From the NCBI GenBank assembly GCA_947455805.1, contig CANGSN010000205.1, positions 1 to 6,237 of the forward strand: a DNA stretch of 6,237 bases. The letters run 5' to 3'. Below are positions 1 to 5,821 of the stretch, one piece after another. Under the pieces are notes generated by a model, which saw only the letters and a program-made list of their open reading frames with translations, searched no databases and was not told the origin of the DNA. The position numbers and the translations under genes are program-made. Source of the DNA: Planctomycetota bacterium. Its GTDB lineage: Bacteria > Planctomycetota > UBA1135 > UBA2386. How positions within the stretch are numbered: the first letter of the stretch is position 1; each line of letters begins with the position of its first letter.

Positions 1-123
1 AGCGTGCTGCGCGGCGGCTCGTTCGCGACGCCGCGCAGCCAGGCGCGCCGCGGCTACCGCAACTTCTGGCCGGCGGACACGCGCTTCCAGGCCACCGGGC
101 TGCGGCTGCTGGTCGACGGCTGA
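1..123 (+). CDS. egtB: C-terminal fragment of an EgtB-type ergothioneine biosynthesis protein (FGE-sulfatase fold)
   Basis: This is an open frame from the first base of the window to TGA at 121-123, giving the last 40 residues of a longer protein. The fragment contains the string VLRGGSFATP, then YRNFWPADTRF and TGLRLL. This matches the C-terminal end of the formylglycine-generating-enzyme-like domain of EgtB, where the usual form is RGGSxATP, YRNFFPP, RWQFxGxRLA. EgtB is the non-haem iron sulfoxide synthase that joins hercynine to a thiol donor during ergothioneine synthesis in the cytoplasm. The iron ligands and the DinB-like N-terminal domain lie outside the window, so the substrate cannot be checked. 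Other FGE-sulfatase proteins, such as OvoA or SenA relatives or a generic SUMF1-like protein, remain possible. The ATP and YRNF motifs favour EgtB. The gene converges on the S46 peptidase with a 51-bp gap. Confidence 0.62.
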   Translation, partial: SVLRGGSFATPRSQARRGYRNFWPADTRFQATGLRLLVDG

Positions 124-142
124 GCCAGTGCGCCGCGCGCGC

Positions 143-176
143 GACCGCCGCCATCAGCCGCCATCAGCCGGCGGTC
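143..176. terminator. Inverted repeat between convergent genes, possible weak bidirectional terminator
   Basis: GACCGCCG at 143-150 is the exact reverse complement of CGGCGGTC at 169-176, separated by an 18-nt loop. The right arm overlaps the stop codon of the S46 gene on the minus strand, and the left arm begins 20 bp after the stop of the egtB fragment. The position between two convergent genes fits a shared transcription end. There is no T-run on either side, so it is not a classical intrinsic terminator. In DNA this GC-rich an 8-bp inverted repeat could also arise by chance. Confidence 0.35.
147..170. repeat. 10-bp tandem repeat, 2.4 copies
   Basis: GCCGCCATCA occurs at 147-156 and again at 157-166, followed by GCCG at 167-170. 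It forms the loop and inner part of the inverted repeat at 143-176. It lies just downstream of the S46 stop codon and provides a second in-frame TGA on the minus strand (156-154). It is a short local duplication with no recognised function. Confidence 0.7.
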
Positions 177-1872
177 ACTTGCCCGCCGCGGCCTTCTGCT
201 CGAGCTCGTCGGCGAGCTTGCCGGCCGCGTAGATCTTGCGCAGCGACTCGATGATGATCGCCGGGTGCACGGACACCGTGCGCGAGACCTCGTCGTCGAA
301 CACGTAGTTGTTGCCCAGCATCTCGATGTTGCCGTCGAAGATCAGGCCGACGATGCGCTGGTCCTTGTCGATCATCGGCGAGCCCGAGTTGCCGCCGATG
401 ATGTCGCAGGTGGCGACGAAGTTGAACGGCGTCTTCAGGTCGAGCTCCTTCTCCTTGTCGAGCCACGCCTGCGGCAGGTCGAACGGGTGCGCGCCGGCGA
501 ACTCGTGGTGCCGCGCGAACAGGCCGTAGAGCGTCGTGAAGTAGGGCGCCAGCGTGCCGTTCATCGCGTAGCCCTTGACCAGGCCGTCGCTGATGCGCAG
601 CGACATCGTCGCGTCCGGCGGGATCGACGTGCCGTAGACGGCGAAGCAGGCCTCGCCGATGCGCTTCTGCTGCGCCTGCTCCTCCTGCTGGAGCTTCATC
701 ATCTTCTGGCGGTCGCCGGCGGCTTCGACCTTCTTCTGCTGCAGTTGCGCGATCTGGTCCCACGCGTCGCCGTACTTCGTCTGCAGTTCCTCGTTCTTCG
801 CCACCGCGGCGCGCAGCTCGGCCTCGGCCTTCTGCTTGATCGCCATGATGCGCGGGTTCTTCAGGCCGTCGAGGTAGCCTTGGAACGCCTTGCGCTGGTT
901 CTCGATGCCGAGGATGCGCGGACGCAGCTCCTTCTCCTTCTCGGCGCTCTCCTTCGCCTGCTTGTACATGCCGTCGAGCATGCCGTGGATGCGCTGCAGC
1001 TGCTGCGGGTAGAAGTGGTCGCGCAGGAACTCGCACTGCGCCAACGTCTGCAGGCGGCCGGTGCGGCCGGGGTTGCCGGTGACGAACACCAGGTCGCCTT
1101 CCTTGGCGCCTTCGGTGCGCCACGCGAAGTGGTGCGCCTTGCTGTCGACCGGCTTGCCGTCCTTCCACGCGCGCAGGAACGTGAAGTCGAGGCCCCAGCG
1201 CGGATAGCAGAAGTTGTCCGGATCGCCGCCGAAGTGGGCACTCTGGCCGTGCGGCGCACAGACGAGGCGGATGTCGTCGAACAGTTCGAAGCTGTAGAGC
1301 TGGTAGTTGCCGCCCTGGTAGAGCGCGATGACCTGGTGCGTGTGTGCTGGGTCCTGCTCCTGCGCCTGCTTCAGCACCGCCTCCTGGCCGAGCTCGTTGA
1401 CCACCTTGGTCACGTCCTGCTGGCGCACCAGCTGCGTCATCACGTAGCCCGGCAGCTTGACCTCGTTCTCGTAGGCGCCGGCGTAGAAGCCGTCCTTCAG
1501 CCAGTCGGCCTTGCCCTGCACCTCCGCCATCGCGTCGCGCGAGCAGTGGTGGTTCGTCATGATCAGGCCGTGCGGGCTGACGAACGACGCCGAGCAGAAG
1601 AAGGCGAAGCCACCGGGCGCGTCCTTCGACTTCCGGCCAAAGCGCAGCGAGCTGAGGCGCGCGTGGTCGAGCCACTCCTGGCTCGGTTGCCAGTCGTAGG
1701 CCTGCTGGAACCAGCCGACCGGCGCCGCCTCGAACGTCCACATGCGGCCGAGTTCCTTGCGCTCCTGGGCGACACCGGTTTCCGCGGCGAAGGCCAGGGC
1801 CAGCAGCGCCGTCGCCGCCGCACCGAAGGGAGAACGCCGCGTCGTCGCGGCCCGATCGAGGGTCTGTGTCAT
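175..1872 (-). CDS. Secreted S46-family dipeptidyl-peptidase (DPP7-like), compact form
   Basis: The 565-residue product is a serine exopeptidase of family S46, which removes dipeptides from the N-termini of peptides in the periplasm or outside the cell. An export signal covers residues 1-35: basic TRRS, a hydrophobic stretch at about 18-30, and cleavage probably after GVA35. The TRR motif only loosely resembles a Tat signal. S46 hallmarks follow in order: TNHHC with catalytic His109, GGDPDNF with Asn220 and Phe221 at the substrate-amine anchor, PRWGLDF with catalytic Asp229, TGNPGRTGR at 265-273, and GGNSGSP with nucleophile Ser496. FDGN (512-515) gives anchor Asp513 and then Gly514, where DPP7 has Gly and DPP11 has Arg. 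This predicts aliphatic or hydrophobic rather than acidic P1 preference. Residues 304-408 are charged, helical and coiled-coil-like. Known members have about 700 residues, and most of the loss lies between Asp229 and Ser496. Seven cysteines are present. ATG at 1872 is chosen because it supplies the whole signal peptide. No Shine-Dalgarno sequence is seen. Confidence 0.93.
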   Translation of the reverse strand: MTQTLDRAATTRRSPFGAAATALLALAFAAETGVAQERKELGRMWTFEAAPVGWFQQAYDWQPSQEWLDHARLSSLRFGRKSKDAPGGFAFFCSASFVSPHGLIMTNHHCSRDAMAEVQGKADWLKDGFYAGAYENEVKLPGYVMTQLVRQQDVTKVVNELGQEAVLKQAQEQDPAHTHQVIALYQGGNYQLYSFELFDDIRLVCAPHGQSAHFGGDPDNFCYPRWGLDFTFLRAWKDGKPVDSKAHHFAWRTEGAKEGDLVFVTGNPGRTGRLQTLAQCEFLRDHFYPQQLQRIHGMLDGMYKQAKESAEKEKELRPRILGIENQRKAFQGYLDGLKNPRIMAIKQKAEAELRAAVAKNEELQTKYGDAWDQIAQLQQKKVEAAGDRQKMMKLQQEEQAQQKRIGEACFAVYGTSIPPDATMSLRISDGLVKGYAMNGTLAPYFTTLYGLFARHHEFAGAHPFDLPQAWLDKEKELDLKTPFNFVATCDIIGGNSGSPMIDKDQRIVGLIFDGNIEMLGNNYVFDDEVSRTVSVHPAIIIESLRKIYAAGKLADELEQKAAAGK

Positions 1873-1893
1873 CGTGCGTTTCGGGGGTCGCGC

Positions 1894-1924
1894 ACTCTAC
1901 GGACCGTGCCACCGGGCCGCGAAC
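1894..1924 (-). promoter_or_regulatory. Candidate promoter of the S46 peptidase gene
   Basis: Read on the minus strand, TAGAGT at 1899-1894 fits the TANNNT form of a sigma-70 -10 box and lies 21 nt before the ATG. The -35 region around 1924-1917 (GTTCGCGG) matches the consensus only weakly. A start just past the -10 box would give a leader of roughly 15 nt with no Shine-Dalgarno sequence. The call rests mainly on the -10 box in otherwise GC-rich DNA and on its position in the divergent gap. Confidence 0.3.
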
Positions 1925-1981
1925 CGGCAGCCCGGCATTTCCTGCGCCAACGATCGCCCGGCCCTGCGCCCTACGGCTGAC

Positions 1982-2009
1982 CTGACCCGCCCGCGGCGCG
2001 AGCTAGATT
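1982..2009 (+). promoter_or_regulatory. Candidate promoter of the hemerythrin-like gene, likely leaderless or nearly so
   Basis: CTGACC at 1982-1987 (four of six matches to TTGACA) is followed after 16 bp by TAGATT at 2004-2009 (four of six matches to TATAAT, fitting TANNNT). The ATG at 2019 begins only 10 nt after the -10 box, so transcription would start within a few bases of the start codon. No Shine-Dalgarno sequence lies between them, only CCCCCGCCA. Together these point to a leaderless transcript. This is inference from spacing, not measured. Confidence 0.42.
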
Positions 2010-2018
2010 CCCCCGCCA

Positions 2019-2573
2019 ATGGACGCGGGTGCCTTCGACTGGACCACGACGGACGGACCGATCGACGTCCTGCTGGGCGAGCACCGGACGATCCTGCGCG
2101 TGCTCGACGAGGTCGAACGCGAGAGCCGCCGCGTCGAGAACGGCGCGCCGCTGCGCGAGTCGTTCTGGCGCGACCTGCTGCACTTCTGCGACGAGTTCGA
2201 CAGCAACCTGCACCACCACAAGGAGGAGCAGTTGCTGTTCCCAGCACTCGAACGCGCCGGCCTGTCGCCGGGCTCCGGCCCGACCGCGGTGCTGCGCGAC
2301 GAGCACCTGCGCAGCCAGTTCTGGCGCACGCGCATCGAACAGGCGATGGTCGCCCGCGACCGCGCCCGCCTGACCGCCACCAGTGGCAGCTACCTCGACT
2401 TGGTGCGCGCGCACGTGCTGAAGGAGAACCAGATCCTGTTCCCGCTGGCGCGGCGGCTGCTGTCCGCCGACGAGCTGGACAGCCTGCACCGCGAGTTCCG
2501 CCTCTACGCGGCGGACCAGCGTGTGCACCACTGGCTGAAGCACCCCTTCGCGCTCGAAGCCGAGTCGATTTGA
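2019..2573 (+). CDS. Hemerythrin-like HHE cation-binding domain protein
   Basis: The 184-residue soluble protein has no signal peptide or membrane segment and is essentially a single HHE four-helix bundle. Such bundles hold a di-iron centre that binds O2, NO or reactive oxygen species, or serves in iron-sulfur repair. Ligand candidates fall in the expected order: His22 (GEHR), His66 and Glu70 (HHHKEE), His96 (DEH), His132 and Glu136 (HVLKEN), with LFP after both HxxxE motifs. This set of four His and two Glu is the YtfE/RIC type rather than the five-His classical hemerythrin. YtfE's N-terminal ScdA-like domain with its conserved cysteine is absent; the only cysteine is Cys57, inside the bundle. 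A specific role in NO-damage repair therefore cannot be assigned. The tail has extra histidines (170, 171, 175). The ATG at 2019 is chosen because the first helix starts near residue 13. The gene is divergent from the peptidase and convergent with the pump, so it is probably transcribed alone. Confidence 0.9.
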   Translation: MDAGAFDWTTTDGPIDVLLGEHRTILRVLDEVERESRRVENGAPLRESFWRDLLHFCDEFDSNLHHHKEEQLLFPALERAGLSPGSGPTAVLRDEHLRSQFWRTRIEQAMVARDRARLTATSGSYLDLVRAHVLKENQILFPLARRLLSADELDSLHREFRLYAADQRVHHWLKHPFALEAESI

Positions 2574-2603
2574 GCCTGCTCGCCCGCTGGGCGACCAGGC
2601 TCA
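2571..2603. terminator. Strong hairpin between convergent genes, probable bidirectional terminator without T-tract
   Basis: TGAGCCTG at 2571-2578 pairs perfectly with CAGGCTCA at 2596-2603. Inside it, TCGCCC at 2580-2585 pairs with GGGCGA at 2589-2594 around a GCT loop. The single mismatch is C2579 with C2595, so 14 of 15 positions pair. The first three bases are the hemerythrin stop codon. The hairpin lies 53 bp past the stop of the RND gene on the other strand, which suits a shared end for both transcripts. Neither side has a T-run, so any termination would be of the hairpin-only kind or Rho-assisted. The structure itself is certain; the function is inferred. Confidence 0.65.
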
Positions 2604-2614
2604 CGGCTTGCCAT

Positions 2615-2675
2615 GACGCCGCAACGCGGGATCCATCCACGGCGCGAGCGACACCCTCAGCCCCGCTGCGGCGTC
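2615..2675. repeat. Interrupted inverted repeat spanning the RND gene stop codon
   Basis: GACGCCGCA at 2615-2623 is the reverse complement of TGCGGCGTC at 2667-2675. After a two-base bulge (2624-2625) the stem continues as GCGGG at 2626-2630 with CCCGC at 2662-2666, leaving a 31-nt loop. The right arm is inside the last codons of the RND gene and the loop contains its stop (2659-2657). On the minus-strand mRNA it would form just before the 2603-2571 hairpin. It could be a 3'-end protective or terminator structure, or a chance product of GC-rich sequence. Confidence 0.45.
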
Positions 2676-5600
2676 GCCTGGTTCGGCTCGCTCGTAGATG
2701 GAGCCCCCCGCCCCTCTCGCCAGCGCGACTGCGCGCGCAGCACCAGCAGCTGCGCCACCGGCGTCAGCACCAGGCTGAGCCCGAGGCACAGCGTCTGCCC
2801 GCCGATGACGACGACCGCGATCGCCTTGCGTTCTTCGGCGCCGGGCCCAGCGCCGACCGCGAGCGGCAGCATGCCGGCGACGAACGCCAGCGTCGTCATC
2901 AGGATCGGCCGCAGGCGGTCGCGGCTGCCCTGCAGCACCGCGTCGTAGGGAGCCATGCCGGCCGCCAGCAGGTGGTTCGTGTGGTCGACCTGCAGGATGG
3001 CGTTCTTCTTGACCATCCCGAACAGCACCAGGATGCCGAGCGCCGAGTAGAGGTTCAGCGTCTGCCCGGTCGCCAGCAGCGACAGCAGCGCGAACGGCGC
3101 CGCCACCGGGATCGCCAGCAGGATGATCGCCGGCTGCGTCAGGCTCTCGAACTGCGCGGCGAGGATCATGTACATGAACGCCACCGCCAGCAGCAGCGCG
3201 AACAGGAACTCGCCGCCGACCTTCTCCAGCTCGCGCGCGCTGCCCGACACCGCGGTCGTGTACTCGGCCGGCAGCTGCATCGTCGCCGCCAGTTCGCGCA
3301 GCTGCGCTACGCAGTCGCCGAGCGCCTGGCCCGAGCCCGGTTGCCCGCGCAGGTTGGCCTGCCGCTGCCGGTCCATGCGGTCGATGCGCGACGAGGTGAT
3401 CGTCGACTCGATGCGCACCAGGTTGTCGAGCCGCACGGTGTCGCCGCCGGAACGCCCGACCAGCAAGTCGCCGAGGCGCTCGACGCGATCGCGGTCCTGT
3501 TCGCGCAGCCGCAGGCGCACGTCGTACTCCTCGTCGAGCTTCGGGTCGCGGAAGCGCGAGACCTCGGTGGCGCCGCCGACGAGCAGGCGCAACGCACTGC
3601 CGATGTCCTGCGTCTGCACGCCGAGCTCGGCCGCACGCGGCCGGTCGACGACGGCGCGCAACTCCGGCCGCCGCAGGCGCAGCGTCGTGTTCAGGCCGTC
3701 CATCGTGCCGAGCTTCATCGCGTCTTGGCGCAGCTGTTCGATCGCCTCGGCGAGCGTCGGCAGGTCGGGGCCGCGGATCGCGAAGTCGAGCGGGAACGGG
3801 CCGCCGCCGAGGTTGATGCTGCGCTGGTTGCGCACCGACACGCGCACGTCGGGCAGCCCCCGCAGCCGCCGCGAGATCTCGTCCATGACCTCGCGCTGCG
3901 TGTAGTTGCCGCGGAACGCCGCCAGCGGCTCGCCGGCGAGCAACGACGACCACAAGCGGCCGAGCGAGAAGCGCCGTTTGTCGTGCGTCGGGATGCGTAC
4001 GTAGACGCTGCCGTTCGACAGGCCGCTGAGGAAGCCACCGCCGACCTGGGTCAACGCCGTGCGCACCTGCGGCAGCTGCTTCAGCTCGGCCTCGATGCGG
4101 GCCATCACCTGGTCCATCGCCGGCAGGCTGACGTCGTCGGGGCCGTTGACGTCGATCTCGAACTCGCCTTCGTCGACGTCGCTCGGCACGAAGTCCTGGC
4201 GGATCTCGCGCGCCAGCGGCACCGTCGCCGCGAACACCAGTGCGGCGACCAGGACCACCGCCCACGGCCAGCGCAGGCACCAGCGCAAGAGGCCGAGGTA
4301 GAGTCGTTCGGACAGCGTCGTGCGCGTGCCGCCGTGGCCGGCGGCCGGCCGCACGAGGCGCGCGCACATCGCCGGCGTCAGCGTGAACGACACGAACAAG
4401 CTCAGCAGCACCGCCACCGCGGCGGTGATGCCGAACTGGTAGAGGAAGCGACCGGTGATGCTGCCGAGGAACGACACCGGCACGAAGATCACGACCAGGC
4501 TCAGCGTCGTCGCCAGCACCGCCAGCGCGATCTCGCCGACCGCCCCCTTCGCCGCGTCGAACGGCGACAAGCCCTTCTCGTCGGCCCAGCGCTGCACGTT
4601 CTCGAGCACGACGATGGCGTCGTCGATGACGACGCCGACCATCAGCACCAGCGCCAGCATGGTGACGCCGTTCAGCGTGAAGCCGAGCGTCCACATGACG
4701 CCGAACGTCGCCACCACCGACACCGGGATGGCGATGCCGGCGATCAGCGTCGCCCGCCAGCTGCGCAGGAACCACAGCACCACCAGCGCCGCCAGCACCG
4801 AGCCCACCACCAGGTGGAACTCGATCTCGTGCAGCGCCGCGCGGATGTAGCGCGACTGGTCGCGCACCACCTCGAGCCGCAGGTCCGCCGGCAACTGCGC
4901 CTGCAGGCTCGCGAGCGCCTCGCGCACGCCATCGATGACGGCGACGGTGTTGGCGCCCGACTGGCGGCGGATCTCGAGCACGACCGTCGGCACGCCGTCG
5001 AGGCGCGCCAGCGAACGCGGCTCCTCGGTGCCGTCCTCGACGGTGGCGACGTCGCCGAGGTGGATCGGTACACCGTTGCGGCGGGCGATCGTCAGGTCGA
5101 CGAACGCGTCCGGATCGAGCACACGCCCCATCGTGCGCAGCGTGCGTTCGCGCTTGTCGTCGGTGACGTTGCCGCCGGGCTGGTCGACGTTCTGCGCGCG
5201 GATCGCGTCGCCGACGGTCGACACCGGCAGGCCGTAGGCGGCGAGGCGGTCGGCGTCGACCTGCACGTTGATGGTGCGTTGCAGGCCGCCGACGATGCGC
5301 ACCTCGCCGACGCCGCGGCTGCGCTCGAGCACGCGCTTGACCCGCTTGTCGGCGATCTCGGTCAGTTCGCGCAGCGGCCGGTCGCCGGCCAGCGCCAGCG
5401 TCATCGAAGCACCGCTGTCGCTGTCGAACTTGCTGATCACCGGCGGCTCGACGCCCTCCGGCAGACGCCGCACGACCTGCGCCACGCGGTCGCGCACGTC
5501 CTGCGCCGCGGTCTCGATGTCGCGGCCGAGCTCGAAGGTGACGAACACCAGCGACGTGCCGGATCCGGAGATCGAACGCAGCTCGCGGATGCCCTCGACG

Positions 5601-5821
5601 GTGTTGACCGCCTCCTCGATCGGGTAGGTCACCGCGACCTCGACCTCCTCCGGCGCACCGCCCGGCAGCTCGGTGCGCACGGTGACGTTCGGCAGGTCGT
5701 AGGCCGGATAGCGGTCGACGGCCAGGAAGTGGAAGCCGACGGCGCCGGCGACCACGATCGCCAGGATCAGCATCGTCGCGAACACCGGCCGGTGGATGCA
5801 GACGTCGGCGAGGCCGCGCAT
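2657..5821 (-). CDS. RND efflux transporter, HAE-1 (AcrB/MexB-like) inner-membrane permease
   Basis: The 1054-residue product has the full length of an AcrB-type pump, which exports hydrophobic or amphiphilic compounds from the periplasm or inner membrane in exchange for protons. It forms a trimer in the inner membrane with an adaptor and an outer-membrane channel. TM1 spans about 13-34. A first periplasmic loop runs to about 335, TM2-TM6 cover 336-486, TM7 about 518-537, a second periplasmic loop runs to about 868, and TM8-TM12 cover 870-1028. Proton-relay residues are conserved: Asp400-Asp401 in TM4 (VIDDAIVV), Lys939 in TM10 (VKKNAIL) and Arg971 before TM11 (RLRPILMTT). These match Asp407, Asp408, Lys940 and Arg971 of AcrB. 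The acidic pair DD within VIDDAIVVLEN favours drug-type HAE-1 over heavy-metal HME pumps. Substrate cannot be read from sequence. A polar 25-residue tail follows TM12. The start overlaps the adaptor stop as TGATG and has a good ribosome site. Confidence 0.95.
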   Translation of the reverse strand: MRGLADVCIHRPVFATMLILAIVVAGAVGFHFLAVDRYPAYDLPNVTVRTELPGGAPEEVEVAVTYPIEEAVNTVEGIRELRSISGSGTSLVFVTFELGRDIETAAQDVRDRVAQVVRRLPEGVEPPVISKFDSDSGASMTLALAGDRPLRELTEIADKRVKRVLERSRGVGEVRIVGGLQRTINVQVDADRLAAYGLPVSTVGDAIRAQNVDQPGGNVTDDKRERTLRTMGRVLDPDAFVDLTIARRNGVPIHLGDVATVEDGTEEPRSLARLDGVPTVVLEIRRQSGANTVAVIDGVREALASLQAQLPADLRLEVVRDQSRYIRAALHEIEFHLVVGSVLAALVVLWFLRSWRATLIAGIAIPVSVVATFGVMWTLGFTLNGVTMLALVLMVGVVIDDAIVVLENVQRWADEKGLSPFDAAKGAVGEIALAVLATTLSLVVIFVPVSFLGSITGRFLYQFGITAAVAVLLSLFVSFTLTPAMCARLVRPAAGHGGTRTTLSERLYLGLLRWCLRWPWAVVLVAALVFAATVPLAREIRQDFVPSDVDEGEFEIDVNGPDDVSLPAMDQVMARIEAELKQLPQVRTALTQVGGGFLSGLSNGSVYVRIPTHDKRRFSLGRLWSSLLAGEPLAAFRGNYTQREVMDEISRRLRGLPDVRVSVRNQRSINLGGGPFPLDFAIRGPDLPTLAEAIEQLRQDAMKLGTMDGLNTTLRLRRPELRAVVDRPRAAELGVQTQDIGSALRLLVGGATEVSRFRDPKLDEEYDVRLRLREQDRDRVERLGDLLVGRSGGDTVRLDNLVRIESTITSSRIDRMDRQRQANLRGQPGSGQALGDCVAQLRELAATMQLPAEYTTAVSGSARELEKVGGEFLFALLLAVAFMYMILAAQFESLTQPAIILLAIPVAAPFALLSLLATGQTLNLYSALGILVLFGMVKKNAILQVDHTNHLLAAGMAPYDAVLQGSRDRLRPILMTTLAFVAGMLPLAVGAGPGAEERKAIAVVVIGGQTLCLGLSLVLTPVAQLLVLRAQSRWREGRGAPSTSEPNQATPQRG

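Noticed and set aside
164..1912. A minus-strand open frame of 582 codons in another frame over the peptidase gene
   Set aside because: The translated sequence is Arg/Ala/Gly-rich and lacks the catalytic motifs, which lie in the 175-1872 frame.
1912..1935. A 6-bp inverted repeat (CCGGGC / GCCCGG) in the divergent intergenic region, considered as an operator
   Set aside because: The arms are short and made only of G and C with a 12-nt loop, which is expected by chance here. No regulator gene is nearby.
265..1980. A plus-strand open frame of 571 codons opposite the S46 peptidase gene
   Set aside because: It is antisense to a gene with a full set of S46 motifs. The product is a low-complexity run of Leu, Val, Arg and Ala without recognisable domains.
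1971..2543. A minus-strand open frame of 190 codons opposite the hemerythrin-like gene
   Set aside because: The opposite strand carries a complete HHE ligand set and a plausible promoter. The antisense product shows only repetitive Gln, Val, Ala and Arg.
175..2573. A possible shared peptidase plus hemerythrin-like system in the divergent pair
   Set aside because: The only link is adjacency across one gap. The products act in different compartments and no known pathway joins them, so it was not called a system.
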